Positions 35,325 through 45,416 are shown, counted from the first letter of the stretch. The stretch: 64,000 nucleotides of DNA from Anaerolineae bacterium (GCA_022822545.1 JAJEBE010000058.1:1-64000), one strand, 5' to 3'. Made by a program: numbers and translations. The notes: a model not told the origin generated them from the letters alone.

Positions 35325-35386
35325 CAACTTCTGTAGACTATTTGTAGAGATTGGTTTTGATACGTCAATTTGCAAAGGGGATAAGA

Positions 35387-36940
35387 ATGACTGAACGCAA
35401 GCAATTGACAACCGCTCATGGCGCTCCTATAGGGGACAATCAAAACTCGCTGACGGCTGGGCGTCGCGGTCCGCTCCTCATGCAGGATTATCAGTTGCTG
35501 GAGAAGATGGCGACCTTCAACCGAGAGCGCGTGCCGGAAAGAGTTGTCCACGCGAAAGGCTCCGGCGCCTATGGTACATTCACCGTGACCAATGACATCA
35601 CACGATACAGCAAAGCGGCTGTCTTCTCGGAAATTGGCAAGCAAACGGACTGCCTCCTCCGCTTTTCAACCGTCGCGGGCGAGCGCGGCGCGGCCGATGC
35701 CGAACGCGATGTCCGCGGATTCGCCGTGAAGTTCTACACTGACGAAGGCAACTGGGACATGGTCGGCAATAACACGCCGGTTTTCTTCGTGCGCGATCCT
35801 TATAAATTCGGCGACTTTATTCATACGCAGAAGCGCGATCCCAAAACCAACATGCGCTCCAGCACCGCCATGTGGGATTTCTGGTCGCTCTCGCCCGAGA
35901 GCCTGCATCAAGTCACTATCCTAATGAGCGATCGCGGTCTGCCGCAAGGCTATCGCTTCGTAAACGGCTACAGCAGCCACACCTACAGTTTCATCAATGC
36001 GGATGATGAGCGTTTTTGGATCAAGTTTCACTTCAAGACCATGCAGGGCATCAAGACCTGGACGAACGCGCAAGCGGCCGACATCGTCGGGGCAGACCGC
36101 GAAAGTTCCCAGCGCGATCTGTTTGAAGCCATCGAAAAAGGCGATTATCCCAAGTGGCGCGTCTGCGTTCAGATTATGCCGGAACAAGAAGCGGAAACCT
36201 ACCACATCAATCCTTTCGATCTCACCAAAGTCTGGCCGCACGGCGATTATCCCTTGATCGAAATCGGCATCATGGAACTCAATCGCAATCCGGAAAATTA
36301 CTTCGCTGACATTGAGCAAGCCGCCTTCGAGCCATCCAACATTGTGCCCGGCATCAGCTTCTCGCCGGACAAGATGCTACAGGCGCGGATCATGTCTTAC
36401 GCCGACGCGCACCGCTATCGCATTGGCGTCAATTATGCGGCGTTGCCAGCTAACAAACCCCAATGTCCGGTGCATACTTATCACCGAGATGGCAAACTGC
36501 GCTTTGACGGCAACAATGGCGGCGCTGTCAATTACGAGCCGAACAGCATGGGCGGTCCTGCCGAAGACCAGCGTTACAACGAGCCGCCGCTCAAGGTTTC
36601 CGGCGACGCCGACCGATATGACCACCGCGAAGGCAATGACGATTATACCCAGCCGGGCAATCTGTTCCGCCTGATGAGCGCGGGGCAAAAGGCGCAGCTT
36701 TTCCGCAATATCGCCGAGGCGATGGCTGGCGTGCCAGATCGCATCAAAGCGCGGCAACTAGCGCATTTCTACCGCGCCGACCCGGCCTACGGGCGCGGCG
36801 TGGCGGAACTTGTGGAAATGGATATCGAAGAGATGGCCGCTTTGGCGGATCTTTCACTGGCAGACTTGTTCCATAAGACCTGTGAAGAAAACTATCAAAG
36901 TTTGACCACCGGGTCGCCCTTGCCGGCTCCCGGCGCCTGA
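35387..36940 (+). CDS. katA: Monofunctional haem catalase
   Basis: The 517-residue enzyme breaks down hydrogen peroxide. Key residues are the catalytic His in [15 protein letters not shown] (His55), Asn in [17 protein letters not shown], and the haem-ligand Tyr in [14 protein letters not shown]. The length matches small-subunit clade 3 catalases. ATG 35387 follows AAAGGGG by six bases; the frame upstream to 35351 lacks homology. No OxyR or PerR box is recognised upstream. Confidence 0.95.
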   Translation: MTERKQLTTAHGAPIGDNQNSLTAGRRGPLLMQDYQLLEKMATFNRERVPERVVHAKGSGAYGTFTVTNDITRYSKAAVFSEIGKQTDCLLRFSTVAGERGAADAERDVRGFAVKFYTDEGNWDMVGNNTPVFFVRDPYKFGDFIHTQKRDPKTNMRSSTAMWDFWSLSPESLHQVTILMSDRGLPQGYRFVNGYSSHTYSFINADDERFWIKFHFKTMQGIKTWTNAQAADIVGADRESSQRDLFEAIEKGDYPKWRVCVQIMPEQEAETYHINPFDLTKVWPHGDYPLIEIGIMELNRNPENYFADIEQAAFEPSNIVPGISFSPDKMLQARIMSYADAHRYRIGVNYAALPANKPQCPVHTYHRDGKLRFDGNNGGAVNYEPNSMGGPAEDQRYNEPPLKVSGDADRYDHREGNDDYTQPGNLFRLMSAGQKAQLFRNIAEAMAGVPDRIKARQLAHFYRADPAYGRGVAELVEMDIEEMAALADLSLADLFHKTCEENYQSLTTGSPLPAPGA

Positions 36941-36952
36941 GTGCGTCAGTCA

Positions 36953-39778
36953 TTAAATTAGCGCGTCAAGCAGGATCTCGATGGGATGCCGCGCGGCGTA
37001 ACCCGCGTCGTGGATTTGCGCCCGACACGAGGTGCCCGGCGCGGCAATGATGGCGTCGGCATTCTCACGAATTGCCGGCAGCAAGCGGTCTTCGGCGATC
37101 TTCATGCTCAGCTCGTAGTGCTCATAGCCGAAGCTGCCCGCCACGCCGCAGCAGCCGGTATTCAACTCCTGCACATCAGCGCCCGGGATCGCCCGCAGCA
37201 TACGCAGCGTAGCCGCCGTGCCCCAAAGCGCCTTCTGATGGCAATGTCCATGCAATAATATCCGCGGCGAATCCAACTGCCAAGCGAGTGTTTGCCCCCG
37301 CGCCGCCAGCGGATCAGCAAAAAAAGCTTCAGCGCTCACGCAACGTTCCGCCAGCAAGCGCGCCGCTTCTCGCGCGCCTGAGTCCACCAGCGTGAGATAA
37401 TCATCGACGAAGGCGCTGAGGCAGCTTGGCTCGAGGAAAAGCAGGGGCGTATCGCCGCCGGCGCGAGACAAAGCCTGTACATTTTCGGTCGCCATCAACT
37501 TTGCGCTATCGAGCAAGCCCTTGCTTATGGCGGGCCGGCCGCAGCAGCCGCCGGGCAAGCGCCGCGCATTGACGCGCAGACCAAGCCGCGCCGCCAAAGC
37601 CATTGCCGCTCGCCCCAGCTCGGGATGATTCCATTCGGTGAAGGTATCGACGATCAAGATGGCGTCCGGCTGCGCGTGAACGGGATAAGAATCGGAGGAG
37701 AAGCGCCGCTCGGCAAACTTGGGCAAGGGGCGATCGGTCGGGATGCCAAGCTGCGCCGCGCCCCATTTGCCCAGCGAATGATTCATCACAAGATTGCTGA
37801 GCCGGGGCGCCCTCCCCGCCAACTGATTCAGCCGGTGGATATTGCCGAAGACGCGCGTCGCCAGGTCGACCCCATGGCGGTCATGCCAGGTCGCCAGAAA
37901 TTCGCTCTTGAGCTTGGCGACATCCACCGCGGAGGGGCATTCCCCCGCGCAAGCCTTGCAGCCGAGGCAAAGATCGAGCACGGCCTTGACCGCCGGATCA
38001 CCCAAGTCATCGGGCAGCGCGCCGCTAATGGCCGCCCGCAAGGCATTCGCCCGCCCGCGAGTCGAGTGCGCCTCGTCCAGCGTCGCCTGATAGGAAGGAC
38101 ACATCGTGCCGACGCCCTCTTTGCGGCAGACGCCCGCGCCGTTGCACATCTCCACCGCGCCGGCAAAGCCGTTATCCGCCGTCCAATCGTAGCGCGTCCT
38201 CAAGTCGATCACCTCGTAGCCGGGCGAATAGCGCAGCAAGTCGGCGCTGTCCATTGGCGGCGAGTCGATGATCTTGCCCGGATTCATCATATTATCCGGA
38301 TCAAAGGCGCGCTTGACTGCCCGAAAAGCATCCATCAGTTCCGCGCCGAAGAGCGCCTCGGTGAATTCGCCGCGCACCAGACCCTGACCATGCTCGCCGG
38401 TGATCGTGCCGCGATATTTGAGCACCGTCTGCGCCACGCCATCGGCAATCGCGCGATACTGCCCGCGCCCTTTCAGCGTCTTGAGATTGATCAGCGGACG
38501 GATGTGCAGGCAGCCGGCGCTGGCGTGCGCATAAATCGCGTAGGTTGTGTCATTGTCATAGATGATACGCTCGACATCGGATATGTAATCCGCCAGATGC
38601 TCAACCGGCACGGCGCCGTCCTCGATGAAGGAGACCGGCTTGGCTTCGCTGCGTTCGCTCATCATCAAGCCCAGCCCGGCTTTGCGCACGGTCCAGACAT
38701 CGTCTTGCTGTCGCGCCGTCTCGGCTACGGTGACCGCCCCGCGGAATCCCAGCCGTCCCAGATGCGTTTTCAGGTCGGCGACCTTCGCGTCTAGCTCCCG
38801 CTCCGAGCCGACGAATTCCACCACCAGAATCGCCTCGGGATCGCCGTCGACGAAGGTCAGGCGATCGCGATAACCGGCGGCGGCGCGGGTCTTATCCAGC
38901 AGAAACTTGTCCATCAACTCGATCGCGGCCGGCGCCAGTTCCAGAATGCGCGGCGTCGCTTCCAGCGAAGCGCGCAGGGTATCGAAATGTACCAGCGCCA
39001 GCCGCTTGCGCTCGACCTTCGGGCGTTCGACCAGTTGCAACTCGGCCCGCACCACCGTCGCCAGCGTGCCTTCCGAGCCGCAAAGCAGCCAGTTCAGATT
39101 CACGTCCTCGGGGTTGATTTTGTCCAGCGCGTAACCGGCGACCGTGCGCCAGGTTTTGGGATAACGAGCTTGGATCTGCGTAGCATGCTCTGCGGCCAGA
39201 TCGCCGACAATGCCGCGGATGCGATCCAGCTCGACAGTCGATTGATCCAGCCAGACCAGTTCGCCATTCGCCAGCACGACTTGCAAGCGCGCGACGTGGT
39301 CGGCCGTCATGCCGTAACGAATGCTGTGCGCGCCGGTGGCGTTATTGCCGATGACTCCGCCGATGGCAGCTCGCTCGGCGCTGGCCGGATCGGGACCGAA
39401 CATCAAGTCCAGGCCCGCCAGTTGCGCGTTCAGCGCGCCCAGGACCAAGCCCGGTTCGACATCGACACTGCGCGCCTCGGCATTCACCGCCCGGACGCGG
39501 CGCATGTGCCGGGTGAAATCCATGATGATCGCTTCGCCAACAGCTTGACCCGCCAGCGCGCTGCCGCCGCCACGCGGCAAGACCGGTACGCCAAATTTGC
39601 GCGCCACCTCGTGCACTGCGACCACGTCATCGGCGTCGCGCGGGTAGGTCACCGCCAGCGGCATGATCTGATAATTGCTGGCGTCGGTGCTGTAGAGCAC
39701 CCGCGTCATGCGGTCGGCCGCGGCTTGTTCGCGCCCGATAGTGGCCTGCAAGTCGCGCAGCATCTCGTCAATTTGCAT
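36953..39778 (-). CDS. FAD-linked oxidase fused to Fe-S and CCG domains (D-lactate/glycolate dehydrogenase-like)
   Basis: The 941-residue fusion combines a GlcD/VAO-type FAD domain (VLPRGGGSALAGQAVGEAII near 67-86, NNATGAHSIRYG near 148) with two [4Fe-4S] clusters (CNGAGVCRKEGVGTMCPS and CLGCKACAGECPSAVDVAKL). Two CCG domains follow (GGCCGRPAISKG and CCGVAGSFGYEHYELS), matching GlpC/LldE-type subunits. It would oxidise a 2-hydroxyacid and pass electrons to quinone or another carrier, with no membrane span of its own. Such one-polypeptide fusions are known in several phyla. It is a single gene. Confidence 0.92.
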   Translation of the reverse strand: MQIDEMLRDLQATIGREQAAADRMTRVLYSTDASNYQIMPLAVTYPRDADDVVAVHEVARKFGVPVLPRGGGSALAGQAVGEAIIMDFTRHMRRVRAVNAEARSVDVEPGLVLGALNAQLAGLDLMFGPDPASAERAAIGGVIGNNATGAHSIRYGMTADHVARLQVVLANGELVWLDQSTVELDRIRGIVGDLAAEHATQIQARYPKTWRTVAGYALDKINPEDVNLNWLLCGSEGTLATVVRAELQLVERPKVERKRLALVHFDTLRASLEATPRILELAPAAIELMDKFLLDKTRAAAGYRDRLTFVDGDPEAILVVEFVGSERELDAKVADLKTHLGRLGFRGAVTVAETARQQDDVWTVRKAGLGLMMSERSEAKPVSFIEDGAVPVEHLADYISDVERIIYDNDTTYAIYAHASAGCLHIRPLINLKTLKGRGQYRAIADGVAQTVLKYRGTITGEHGQGLVRGEFTEALFGAELMDAFRAVKRAFDPDNMMNPGKIIDSPPMDSADLLRYSPGYEVIDLRTRYDWTADNGFAGAVEMCNGAGVCRKEGVGTMCPSYQATLDEAHSTRGRANALRAAISGALPDDLGDPAVKAVLDLCLGCKACAGECPSAVDVAKLKSEFLATWHDRHGVDLATRVFGNIHRLNQLAGRAPRLSNLVMNHSLGKWGAAQLGIPTDRPLPKFAERRFSSDSYPVHAQPDAILIVDTFTEWNHPELGRAAMALAARLGLRVNARRLPGGCCGRPAISKGLLDSAKLMATENVQALSRAGGDTPLLFLEPSCLSAFVDDYLTLVDSGAREAARLLAERCVSAEAFFADPLAARGQTLAWQLDSPRILLHGHCHQKALWGTAATLRMLRAIPGADVQELNTGCCGVAGSFGYEHYELSMKIAEDRLLPAIRENADAIIAAPGTSCRAQIHDAGYAARHPIEILLDALI

Positions 39779-39909
39779 GGACTGGCCTTCGCACTGCCTT
39801 CAAAACAACTCGGTAGATTGTAACGGCATTGGCGCGGGAATCATACGGGGCAGAATAACCCATCCACTTAAAATGCGTGTACGAGTGGCTCCTACAAGTC
39901 TTATATGTC

Positions 39910-41013
39910 TTATATGACTGCGGAGATGAAAGCGGGGATCCAGTGGGCGGCGGAGACGATGTCGGACAGGGCAGCGGTCTCTTCGGTCGTGTGCGCGTTT
40001 GCGACGATGACGCCGGTCAAGCCGAGGGGACGCGACCAAACCGCGAGCAGCATGTCGTCGCTGCGGGAGACGTAACTGTGGTTGAGGCGGACGGTGCCCG
40101 GGCGGGCTTGGTTGACGGTTTCCGCGAGGGATTCCGCGAGAGCTTGATAATCCATCGGCACGACCGAGCCGCGTCCAGCGCCGGAAACGAAGGCATGTGA
40201 CGCGCCGACGCCGAGTACATGACTGGTGGCGTCGTTGTTGTTGTGGCCGTCAATGTTGATGAAGCCGAGGCGCGGCGGCGGCAGGGACTGGGCCAGGCGT
40301 GCCGCGCCTTGACCGAAGAGGCCGATTGGCGGTCCCTCTTCCTGGTCAGTGAAAGCGAAGATGATTTTACGGCCAGCGAGCCCGCCGCGGGCGTATTGCT
40401 TGAGCGTGTGGGCGGTGAGGAGGGCGAGCAGGACGCCGATGGCATTGTCCAGGCCCGTGCCGATGATCAGGCCGTCGCTGACTTTTGGCGTGGCGCGCAT
40501 CATGATAGTGTCGCCCCATTGCAGGTTGCCGGAGTCGGCGTGGAAGCTGATACGATGGTCTGTGCCGTCTTCAGTGAAGCGCAGCTTTCCGCGGGCGGCG
40601 ATGGCGACGCGGTCGTCGATGTAGCGCAGGGCGATGCCATCGCAGCCATAGATCGGGTTTGATTCCGAGGTCGGCACGCGGATGGCGCAGAGGGGATAGA
40701 GGGTCGCTTCGGGCAGGTTGAGGACGCGGAAGCAGGGGCGGTCCATGTGGGCGGTTATGAGCAGGTCGAGTGGCGCGGCCGGGTCGCCGAGTTCAATGCC
40801 GAGGTTGCCGGTTGAGCCGATGGGCGCGCAGGGCAGGTTCAGTTCGGCGGCGAGGTCGCGGATGATATCGCCGACTGTGCCGGGCAGGAGGCAACTGTTG
40901 GCGGGGGCGGGGGCGGCGAGGAGGCGCGACAGGCGGGCGGTGATGGAGGAGGGGGCGGTGGCCGGGTCGGCTCTGATTTGGGATAGCAGGTTTTGGATTC
41001 GCGCGGTTGTCAC
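39910..41013 (-). CDS. M42-type metallopeptidase
   Basis: The 367-residue protein has the two-metal ligand pattern of M42/M20 clan MH peptidases: TAHMDRP near 87, TGLDNAIG near 190, and FTDQEEGPP near 220 with the catalytic Glu pair, ending in a His-containing NAHTTEE. The GTG at 41013 is the start. Natural substrates of the family include peptides and, for some homologues, other amides. Next to it lies a nucleoside hydrolase read in the same direction, but the 43-base gap holds a dispersed repeat. Confidence 0.82.
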   Translation of the reverse strand: MTTARIQNLLSQIRADPATAPSSITARLSRLLAAPAPANSCLLPGTVGDIIRDLAAELNLPCAPIGSTGNLGIELGDPAAPLDLLITAHMDRPCFRVLNLPEATLYPLCAIRVPTSESNPIYGCDGIALRYIDDRVAIAARGKLRFTEDGTDHRISFHADSGNLQWGDTIMMRATPKVSDGLIIGTGLDNAIGVLLALLTAHTLKQYARGGLAGRKIIFAFTDQEEGPPIGLFGQGAARLAQSLPPPRLGFINIDGHNNNDATSHVLGVGASHAFVSGAGRGSVVPMDYQALAESLAETVNQARPGTVRLNHSYVSRSDDMLLAVWSRPLGLTGVIVANAHTTEETAALSDIVSAAHWIPAFISAVI

Positions 41014-41023
41014 GGGTTAATTC

Positions 41024-41049
41024 ACCACAGAGGCACAGAGAGCACAGAG
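41024..41049. repeat. ACCACAGAG-family dispersed repeat
   Basis: ACCACAGAGGCACAGAGAGC followed by ACAGAG fills most of the gap between the peptidase and the nucleoside hydrolase. Confidence 0.85.
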
Positions 41050-41056
41050 AATTAGG

Positions 41057-41989
41057 TCAAGATTGCGAGAGGGCATTGGTGAAGAGGTCGTAGACGCCGT
41101 CGGTGTCAAGGCTTTGGACGATGTTGACGTTGGGCGCCTCGCCGCTGATGCCGCTGTAGTCGATGACGGTCTGGCCGCGGGTGCGGTTGCCGTTGAGTTC
41201 GATGGTGACGAAGTATTTGCCGGATTGTTGGATGAGGTCAGGTTGCAGGGTGATGGCCATGGCCAGCGGATCAGGCAGCAGGTAGGCGGGGCGGAAGTAG
41301 GTGTCTCGCAGGCGCTTGGCGGTTCCTTGTGAGATCTGTGTGAAGAAGCGTCCGTTGACCGTCTCTATCTGGCAGAGGCGGTTGAACTTGCCCCAGGAGA
41401 AGCCGTGGGCCAAGGTGGTCTCCCAACTGAGCATGGTGGCATCGGGGAAGGCGGCGAGCGTGATAAAGGCCGCTTCAGGATCGGTGTAGATATTGTATTC
41501 GGCGGTGACGATGGGCGTGTTGCCCTGTGCGGCGATGGTCCCGCCCATGAAGACGAATTGCTTGATGCGGCCGGGGAAGCCTGGATCGAGACGGACAGCG
41601 GCGGCGATATTTGTCAGGGGACCGAGGGCGATGAGGGTCAGTTCGCCGTCGTATTCGCGGGAGAGGCGGAGCAAGGCGGGGACGGCGTGCTCGTCTGCGA
41701 GGGCGCGGGTCAAAGGGGGGCGGTCGCGGAAATTCCCCAAGCCGTCGCCGCCATGGAACTCGGCGGCATCTTCCCATGGCTGGATCAGCGGACGGTCGAT
41801 GCCGGCGTAGACGGGCACATCGCGGTTCATGATTTCGAGGATGGTCAGGACGTTGGGATTGACTTGCCGGATGTGCACGTTGCCGGTCAAGGTGGTGATG
41901 GCGAGGACATCGACGGCCGGGTCGCTGAGGGCGAGCATGATGGCTTGGGCGTCATCGACGCCGGCGTCCGTATCAATAATGAGTTTCAT
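41057..41989 (-). CDS. Inosine/uridine-preferring nucleoside hydrolase
   Basis: The 310-residue enzyme splits ribonucleosides into base and ribose. The calcium and ribose site DTDAGVDDAQAIM is at the N-terminus, with LTLIALGPLTNIAAAVRLDP and the family segment QFVFMGGTIAAQGN later. A second, differently diverged member is at 53390, so two enzymes of this family serve the local nucleoside uptake system. Fully intact. Confidence 0.93.
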   Translation of the reverse strand: MKLIIDTDAGVDDAQAIMLALSDPAVDVLAITTLTGNVHIRQVNPNVLTILEIMNRDVPVYAGIDRPLIQPWEDAAEFHGGDGLGNFRDRPPLTRALADEHAVPALLRLSREYDGELTLIALGPLTNIAAAVRLDPGFPGRIKQFVFMGGTIAAQGNTPIVTAEYNIYTDPEAAFITLAAFPDATMLSWETTLAHGFSWGKFNRLCQIETVNGRFFTQISQGTAKRLRDTYFRPAYLLPDPLAMAITLQPDLIQQSGKYFVTIELNGNRTRGQTVIDYSGISGEAPNVNIVQSLDTDGVYDLFTNALSQS

Positions 41990-42032
41990 AGGAAAAGCGC
42001 TTTCGTTTGAGGCGAGAACTGCAAATACTATA

Positions 42033-42090
42033 ACCGCAAAGACAGGAAGAACACAAAGATTGCCACCACAGAGGCACTGAGGGCACAGAG
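42033..42090. repeat. Two ACCACAGAG-family repeats in tandem
   Basis: ACCGCAAAGACAGGAAGAAC (42033 onwards) and ACCACAGAGGCACTGAGGGC (42065 onwards) are two diverged copies in the divergent gap between the nucleoside hydrolase and the membrane glycosyltransferase. Confidence 0.8.
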
Positions 42091-42118
42091 GTTTGCCGTG
42101 CTAGAATGACAGTCGGCA

Positions 42119-43933
42119 TTGACGAAGCGAGAGATCACCATTTTGCGTCAACGTATTGCGCTTGAGCGTGTTCCGCTGCAATGGCTCTTGCCGGCCGCGT
42201 TTTTCTTGGTCGGCTTGCTTTATTGGTACGCCGCGCCGAACTTCGAGGCATCGGATACTGTCCAGCATGTGGGCATGGTCAAGTGGATCGCGGAGCGGGG
42301 CGAGTTGCCGCTACAATCGGCGGAGCACGAGAATTTGTACGGCCAGGAAGCGAGTCAGCCGCCGCTCTATTACCTGCTGATGGCGGCGGTCTGGAAGGCT
42401 TTCGACACATCTGACTTTGAGGCGCGCTACTTGCCGAGTCCCTTCATCGTGGTCGGTGATCCATTGCGCTTGGGCAACAAGAATCTGGTCATCTACGAGC
42501 AGGTATATCCACCCGATTTAAGAGGCTCATCGCTGGCGCTGTATGTAATTCGCCTGCTGGGATTGGGCATGGGCGCGGTCACTGTGGGGGCGGTGGCGCA
42601 GTCGGCGCGAACAGTGGCGCCGGGCCAGCCGGGAATTTGGCTGCTGGCGGGGGCGCTGACGGCTTTTAATCCGCAGTTTCTTTTTATCAGCGCGTCGGTG
42701 AGCAATGACAACCTGGTCAACATGTTGGCGGCGCTGATGGCTTGGCAGATGCTGGCGATGCTGCGGGATGGCTTCCGGAGGCGGCGCAGTTTGTCGCTGG
42801 CGCTGCTGATTGCGCTGGCGGCGTTGACGAAGCTGAGCGGATTGGTGGTCGGCGCGGTCCTGGGGTTGGCGGCCCTTTGGGTTCTCTATCGCGGACGCGA
42901 TTGGCGCGGCTTTGGGATTCTGTGCGGCGCAGCCATCGGCTTCACGCTGGTCATCGCGGGCTGGTGGTATGTCCGCAACTTGCAGCTTTACGGCGATCTC
43001 CTGGGCACGGCGACCATGCTGGATAATTTCGGGCGGCGCTCGATCTCGCCCGGGCGGCTTTTCCTGGAGGAGTTCGAGGGTTTGCGGGTCAGTTATTGGG
43101 CGGTCTTCGGCGCTTTTAATATCGTCGCTGATGAAGTTTTTTATCGCGTCATGGATGGGCTGACATTGATTGCCGGGGGCGGGTTGGCGGTCTTCATCGC
43201 GAAGACTGTACGGGGGGATTCAGCACAGAGGCGCAGAGGGGGCTTATTAGAGGGGTTCGGCTTTCTCTTTATCATGCTGGCGTTGGGGGCGGGGATGCTG
43301 GTGTGGTGGAGCATGCAGACCTGGGCGAGCACGGGGCGGCTGCTCTTCCCGTATATTACTTCGGCGAGCCTGTTGTTGGCGCTGGGCTTGAGAGCGCTGC
43401 GCATTCCGCCACTGGCGGTGGCTTTGCCGCTATTGACTTTCAGTTTGTTGGCGCCGTTTCTGTACATCATTCCGAATTACGATCATCCGCCGGTGGTGGA
43501 GGCCTTGCCCGAGTCGGCGACGGTCGCCGATGTGCAATGGAAGGATATGCGCCTGAGCGGTTATGAGTTGCCTGAGCGACGGCGCTGGAAGGCGGGCGAG
43601 GGGATCCCGGTCACATTTTACTGGCGCTCGCGGGCTCATTCGCCGCTGGCTTACGCGCTGGTATTGAGCTTGCTGGATGAGGCCGGCCAAGCAGTCACGA
43701 GTTTCGAGACCTGGCCCGGCTGGGGCACGATGCCGCACCCCTGGATGGATCTGAATGTGGATTACCGGGATGACTATGTCTTGCAGTTACCGGCGGACGC
43801 GGCGGGGACGGCAGACTTGCAGTTGGAGATTCGCTGGTATGTCTTCCCGGATGGGCCGGCGCTGGAGGCGGCGCTGGCGACGGGGGAGGCGCTGGCGGGT
43901 TTGCGGTTGGGGTTGGGCACTGTCAAAAGCTAG
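42119..43933 (+). CDS. Polytopic membrane glycosyltransferase-like protein (PMT/DUF2142 type)
   Basis: A 604-residue protein with about ten membrane helices (first: LPAAFFLVGLLYWYAAP). The opening lumenal loop has the acidic ASDTVQHVGMVKWIAERGE and a QPPLYYLLMAAVW segment typical of GT-C enzymes that use lipid-linked sugars. A soluble C-terminal domain of about 150 residues begins near VADVQWKDMRLSGYE. TTG 42119 is the probable start, with TAGAAT at 42102-42107 suggesting a leaderless message. A dispersed repeat lies inside the gene at 43223-43239. Confidence 0.75.
   Translation: MTKREITILRQRIALERVPLQWLLPAAFFLVGLLYWYAAPNFEASDTVQHVGMVKWIAERGELPLQSAEHENLYGQEASQPPLYYLLMAAVWKAFDTSDFEARYLPSPFIVVGDPLRLGNKNLVIYEQVYPPDLRGSSLALYVIRLLGLGMGAVTVGAVAQSARTVAPGQPGIWLLAGALTAFNPQFLFISASVSNDNLVNMLAALMAWQMLAMLRDGFRRRRSLSLALLIALAALTKLSGLVVGAVLGLAALWVLYRGRDWRGFGILCGAAIGFTLVIAGWWYVRNLQLYGDLLGTATMLDNFGRRSISPGRLFLEEFEGLRVSYWAVFGAFNIVADEVFYRVMDGLTLIAGGGLAVFIAKTVRGDSAQRRRGGLLEGFGFLFIMLALGAGMLVWWSMQTWASTGRLLFPYITSASLLLALGLRALRIPPLAVALPLLTFSLLAPFLYIIPNYDHPPVVEALPESATVADVQWKDMRLSGYELPERRRWKAGEGIPVTFYWRSRAHSPLAYALVLSLLDEAGQAVTSFETWPGWGTMPHPWMDLNVDYRDDYVLQLPADAAGTADLQLEIRWYVFPDGPALEAALATGEALAGLRLGLGTVKS
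43223..43239. repeat. ACCACAGAG-type repeat inside the GT-C gene
   Basis: GCACAGAGGCGCAGAGG is a short copy of the dispersed repeat, in frame and encoding SAQRRRG-like sequence in a loop between membrane helices, so insertion there was tolerated. Confidence 0.65.
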
Positions 43934-43958
43934 CCACCAAGTTCATTGTGTTTATTTC

Positions 43959-43977
43959 ACCGCAGAGGGCACAGAGG
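43959..43977. repeat. ACCACAGAG-family dispersed repeat
   Basis: ACCGCAGAGGGCACAGAGG lies just upstream of the promoter for the BMP-type binding protein. Confidence 0.75.
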
Positions 43978-43983
43978 AAGGTT

Positions 43984-44012
43984 TTGCCGAATCGTTGCGG
44001 CGTGGGTATACT
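43984..44012 (+). promoter_or_regulatory. Promoter for the nucleoside uptake operon
   Basis: TTGCCG (43984-43989), a 17-base spacer and TATACT (44007-44012) precede the binding-protein gene, with a leader of about 45 bases that contains GGAGG at 44053-44057. Confidence 0.7.
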
Positions 44013-44063
44013 ATCGCCATCGGAATTGCATCTGATTCGACTCAATTTAAGCGGAGGATTCAA

Positions 44064-45212
44064 ATGAATAAGCTAGGTTTTGTACTCGCAGTGATGCTCG
44101 TCTTCTTGCTGGCGTTTACTGCTGTCGCCCAGGATGAGGCGCTGAAGGTGGTATCCGTGATCAACGGGACGCTGGGCGACAAGTCCTTCTTTGATAGCGC
44201 TCAGCGCGGCATGGACGCGATCGCCGATGAATACGATATTGATATCGACACGGTCGAGTTGGGCATCGACCCGGCCAATTGGGAACCGGGTTTGCTGGAT
44301 GTGATGGCGGATACAGATTCTTACGACATCTTGATCGCCGGCACTTTCCAGATGATTGACTTCCTGGCGGCCAACGCACATAACTATCCGGACAAGTTGT
44401 TCATGTTCTATGACGCGCCGATGCCCTATGACAATCCGGATGTCTGCGTGGATGCTTGCTCCAACGTCTATTCGATGACTTACGCGCAGAACCAGGGCAG
44501 TTTCCTGGCGGGGGTATATGCGGCGGCGGTCACCACGAGCATGATGGAAGGCACCAATGACGACCCGATCATAGGCTCGGTCGGCGGGCAGCAGATTCCG
44601 GTCATCGACGACTTCATCGTCGGTTATGAGCAGGGCGCTTGCCTGGTTAACCCGGAGTCGGTGAGCATCGTGCAATATGCCGGCAGTTGGAATGATCCGG
44701 CGCGCGGCAAAGAGATCACGCTGGCGATGTATGAGCAGGGCGCGGATATCGTCTTCCAGGTCGCTGGCGGCACGGGCGTTGGCGTCTTTGAAGCGGCGCA
44801 GGAACAGGGTCATTTCGCCATCGGCGTCGACTCGGATCAGGCGGTCATCGTGGCTGAGACGGATCCGGACCAAGCCGAGCGCATTTTGACCAGCATGATG
44901 AAGAATGTCGATAATTCGATCTTCCGCGCGGTGACGCTGCACCTCGAAGGCGAGTTGCCCTACGGCTCGTCCGAGAGCCTGGGCATCCCCGAAGGCGGGG
45001 TCGGTCTGGCCAAGAACGAGTTCTACGATGCGGCGACATCGGATGACATCAAGGCGATGGTAGAGGCGGCGGAAGCGGCTGTGGTTAATGGCGACATTGA
45101 AGTTCAAACCGTCTTCACCAGCGAGGATATGATGGCGGCGGTGGGCACGGCTTGCGCCGATATGCCGACGGCGGGCATGACGATCGACGACTTGATGATG
45201 GACGATATGTAG
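44064..45212 (+). CDS. BMP-family (PnrA/Med-like) ABC substrate-binding protein for nucleosides
   Basis: After a signal peptide (FVLAVMLVFLLAFTAVAQ) the 382-residue protein follows the BMP pattern: VVSVINGTLGDKSFFDSAQRG, then DILIAGTFQMIDFLAANA and NQGSFLAGVYAAAVTTSM. DFIVGYEQGACLVNPE and VFQVAGGTGVGVFEAAQEQG complete it. This family binds purine nucleosides and related compounds. ATG 44064 with GGAGG six bases upstream is the start; an in-frame extension overlaps the previous gene. The rest of the transporter begins at 46186, after an inserted two-gene module. Confidence 0.92.
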   Translation: MNKLGFVLAVMLVFLLAFTAVAQDEALKVVSVINGTLGDKSFFDSAQRGMDAIADEYDIDIDTVELGIDPANWEPGLLDVMADTDSYDILIAGTFQMIDFLAANAHNYPDKLFMFYDAPMPYDNPDVCVDACSNVYSMTYAQNQGSFLAGVYAAAVTTSMMEGTNDDPIIGSVGGQQIPVIDDFIVGYEQGACLVNPESVSIVQYAGSWNDPARGKEITLAMYEQGADIVFQVAGGTGVGVFEAAQEQGHFAIGVDSDQAVIVAETDPDQAERILTSMMKNVDNSIFRAVTLHLEGELPYGSSESLGIPEGGVGLAKNEFYDAATSDDIKAMVEAAEAAVVNGDIEVQTVFTSEDMMAAVGTACADMPTAGMTIDDLMMDDM

Positions 45213-45231
45213 GTCTGCTTAAACTGCGGTT

Positions 45232-45258
45232 GCGGGCGACTTGATAAGTCGCCCCTAC
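45232..45258. repeat. CGCCCCTAC-type palindromic repeat
   Basis: GGGCGACTT-GAT-AAGTCGCCC is a perfect nine-pair stem with a three-base loop, followed by CTAC. The 27 bases at 45232-45258 are identical to 61394-61420. Confidence 0.9.
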
Positions 45259-45293
45259 ATCATAAGGTCGTGTGTGATTTGACTAGTGTGTAC

Positions 45294-45320
45294 GGGCGGC
45301 TCATCGTAGTCGCCCCTACG
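45294..45320. repeat. CGCCCCTAC-type palindromic repeat (second copy)
   Basis: GGGCGGCT-catcgt-AGTCGCCC plus CTACG has one mismatch in the stem. It lies 36 bases after the first copy; both are in the gap after the binding-protein gene. Confidence 0.8.
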
Positions 45321-45416
45321 TATTTTGTTGTGGCATGGTCGATGTTAGGAAGGGCGCATAGGATGTTGGATATGTGTTAAAGTCAAAGGTGTATGGGCAG
45401 CGCAGAGGGTGTTCTG

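Noticed and set aside
45232..45320. Two hairpins as a CRISPR or riboswitch
   Set aside because: There are only two units, the stems are self-complementary, and copies lie elsewhere in the window; they fit a dispersed palindromic repeat.
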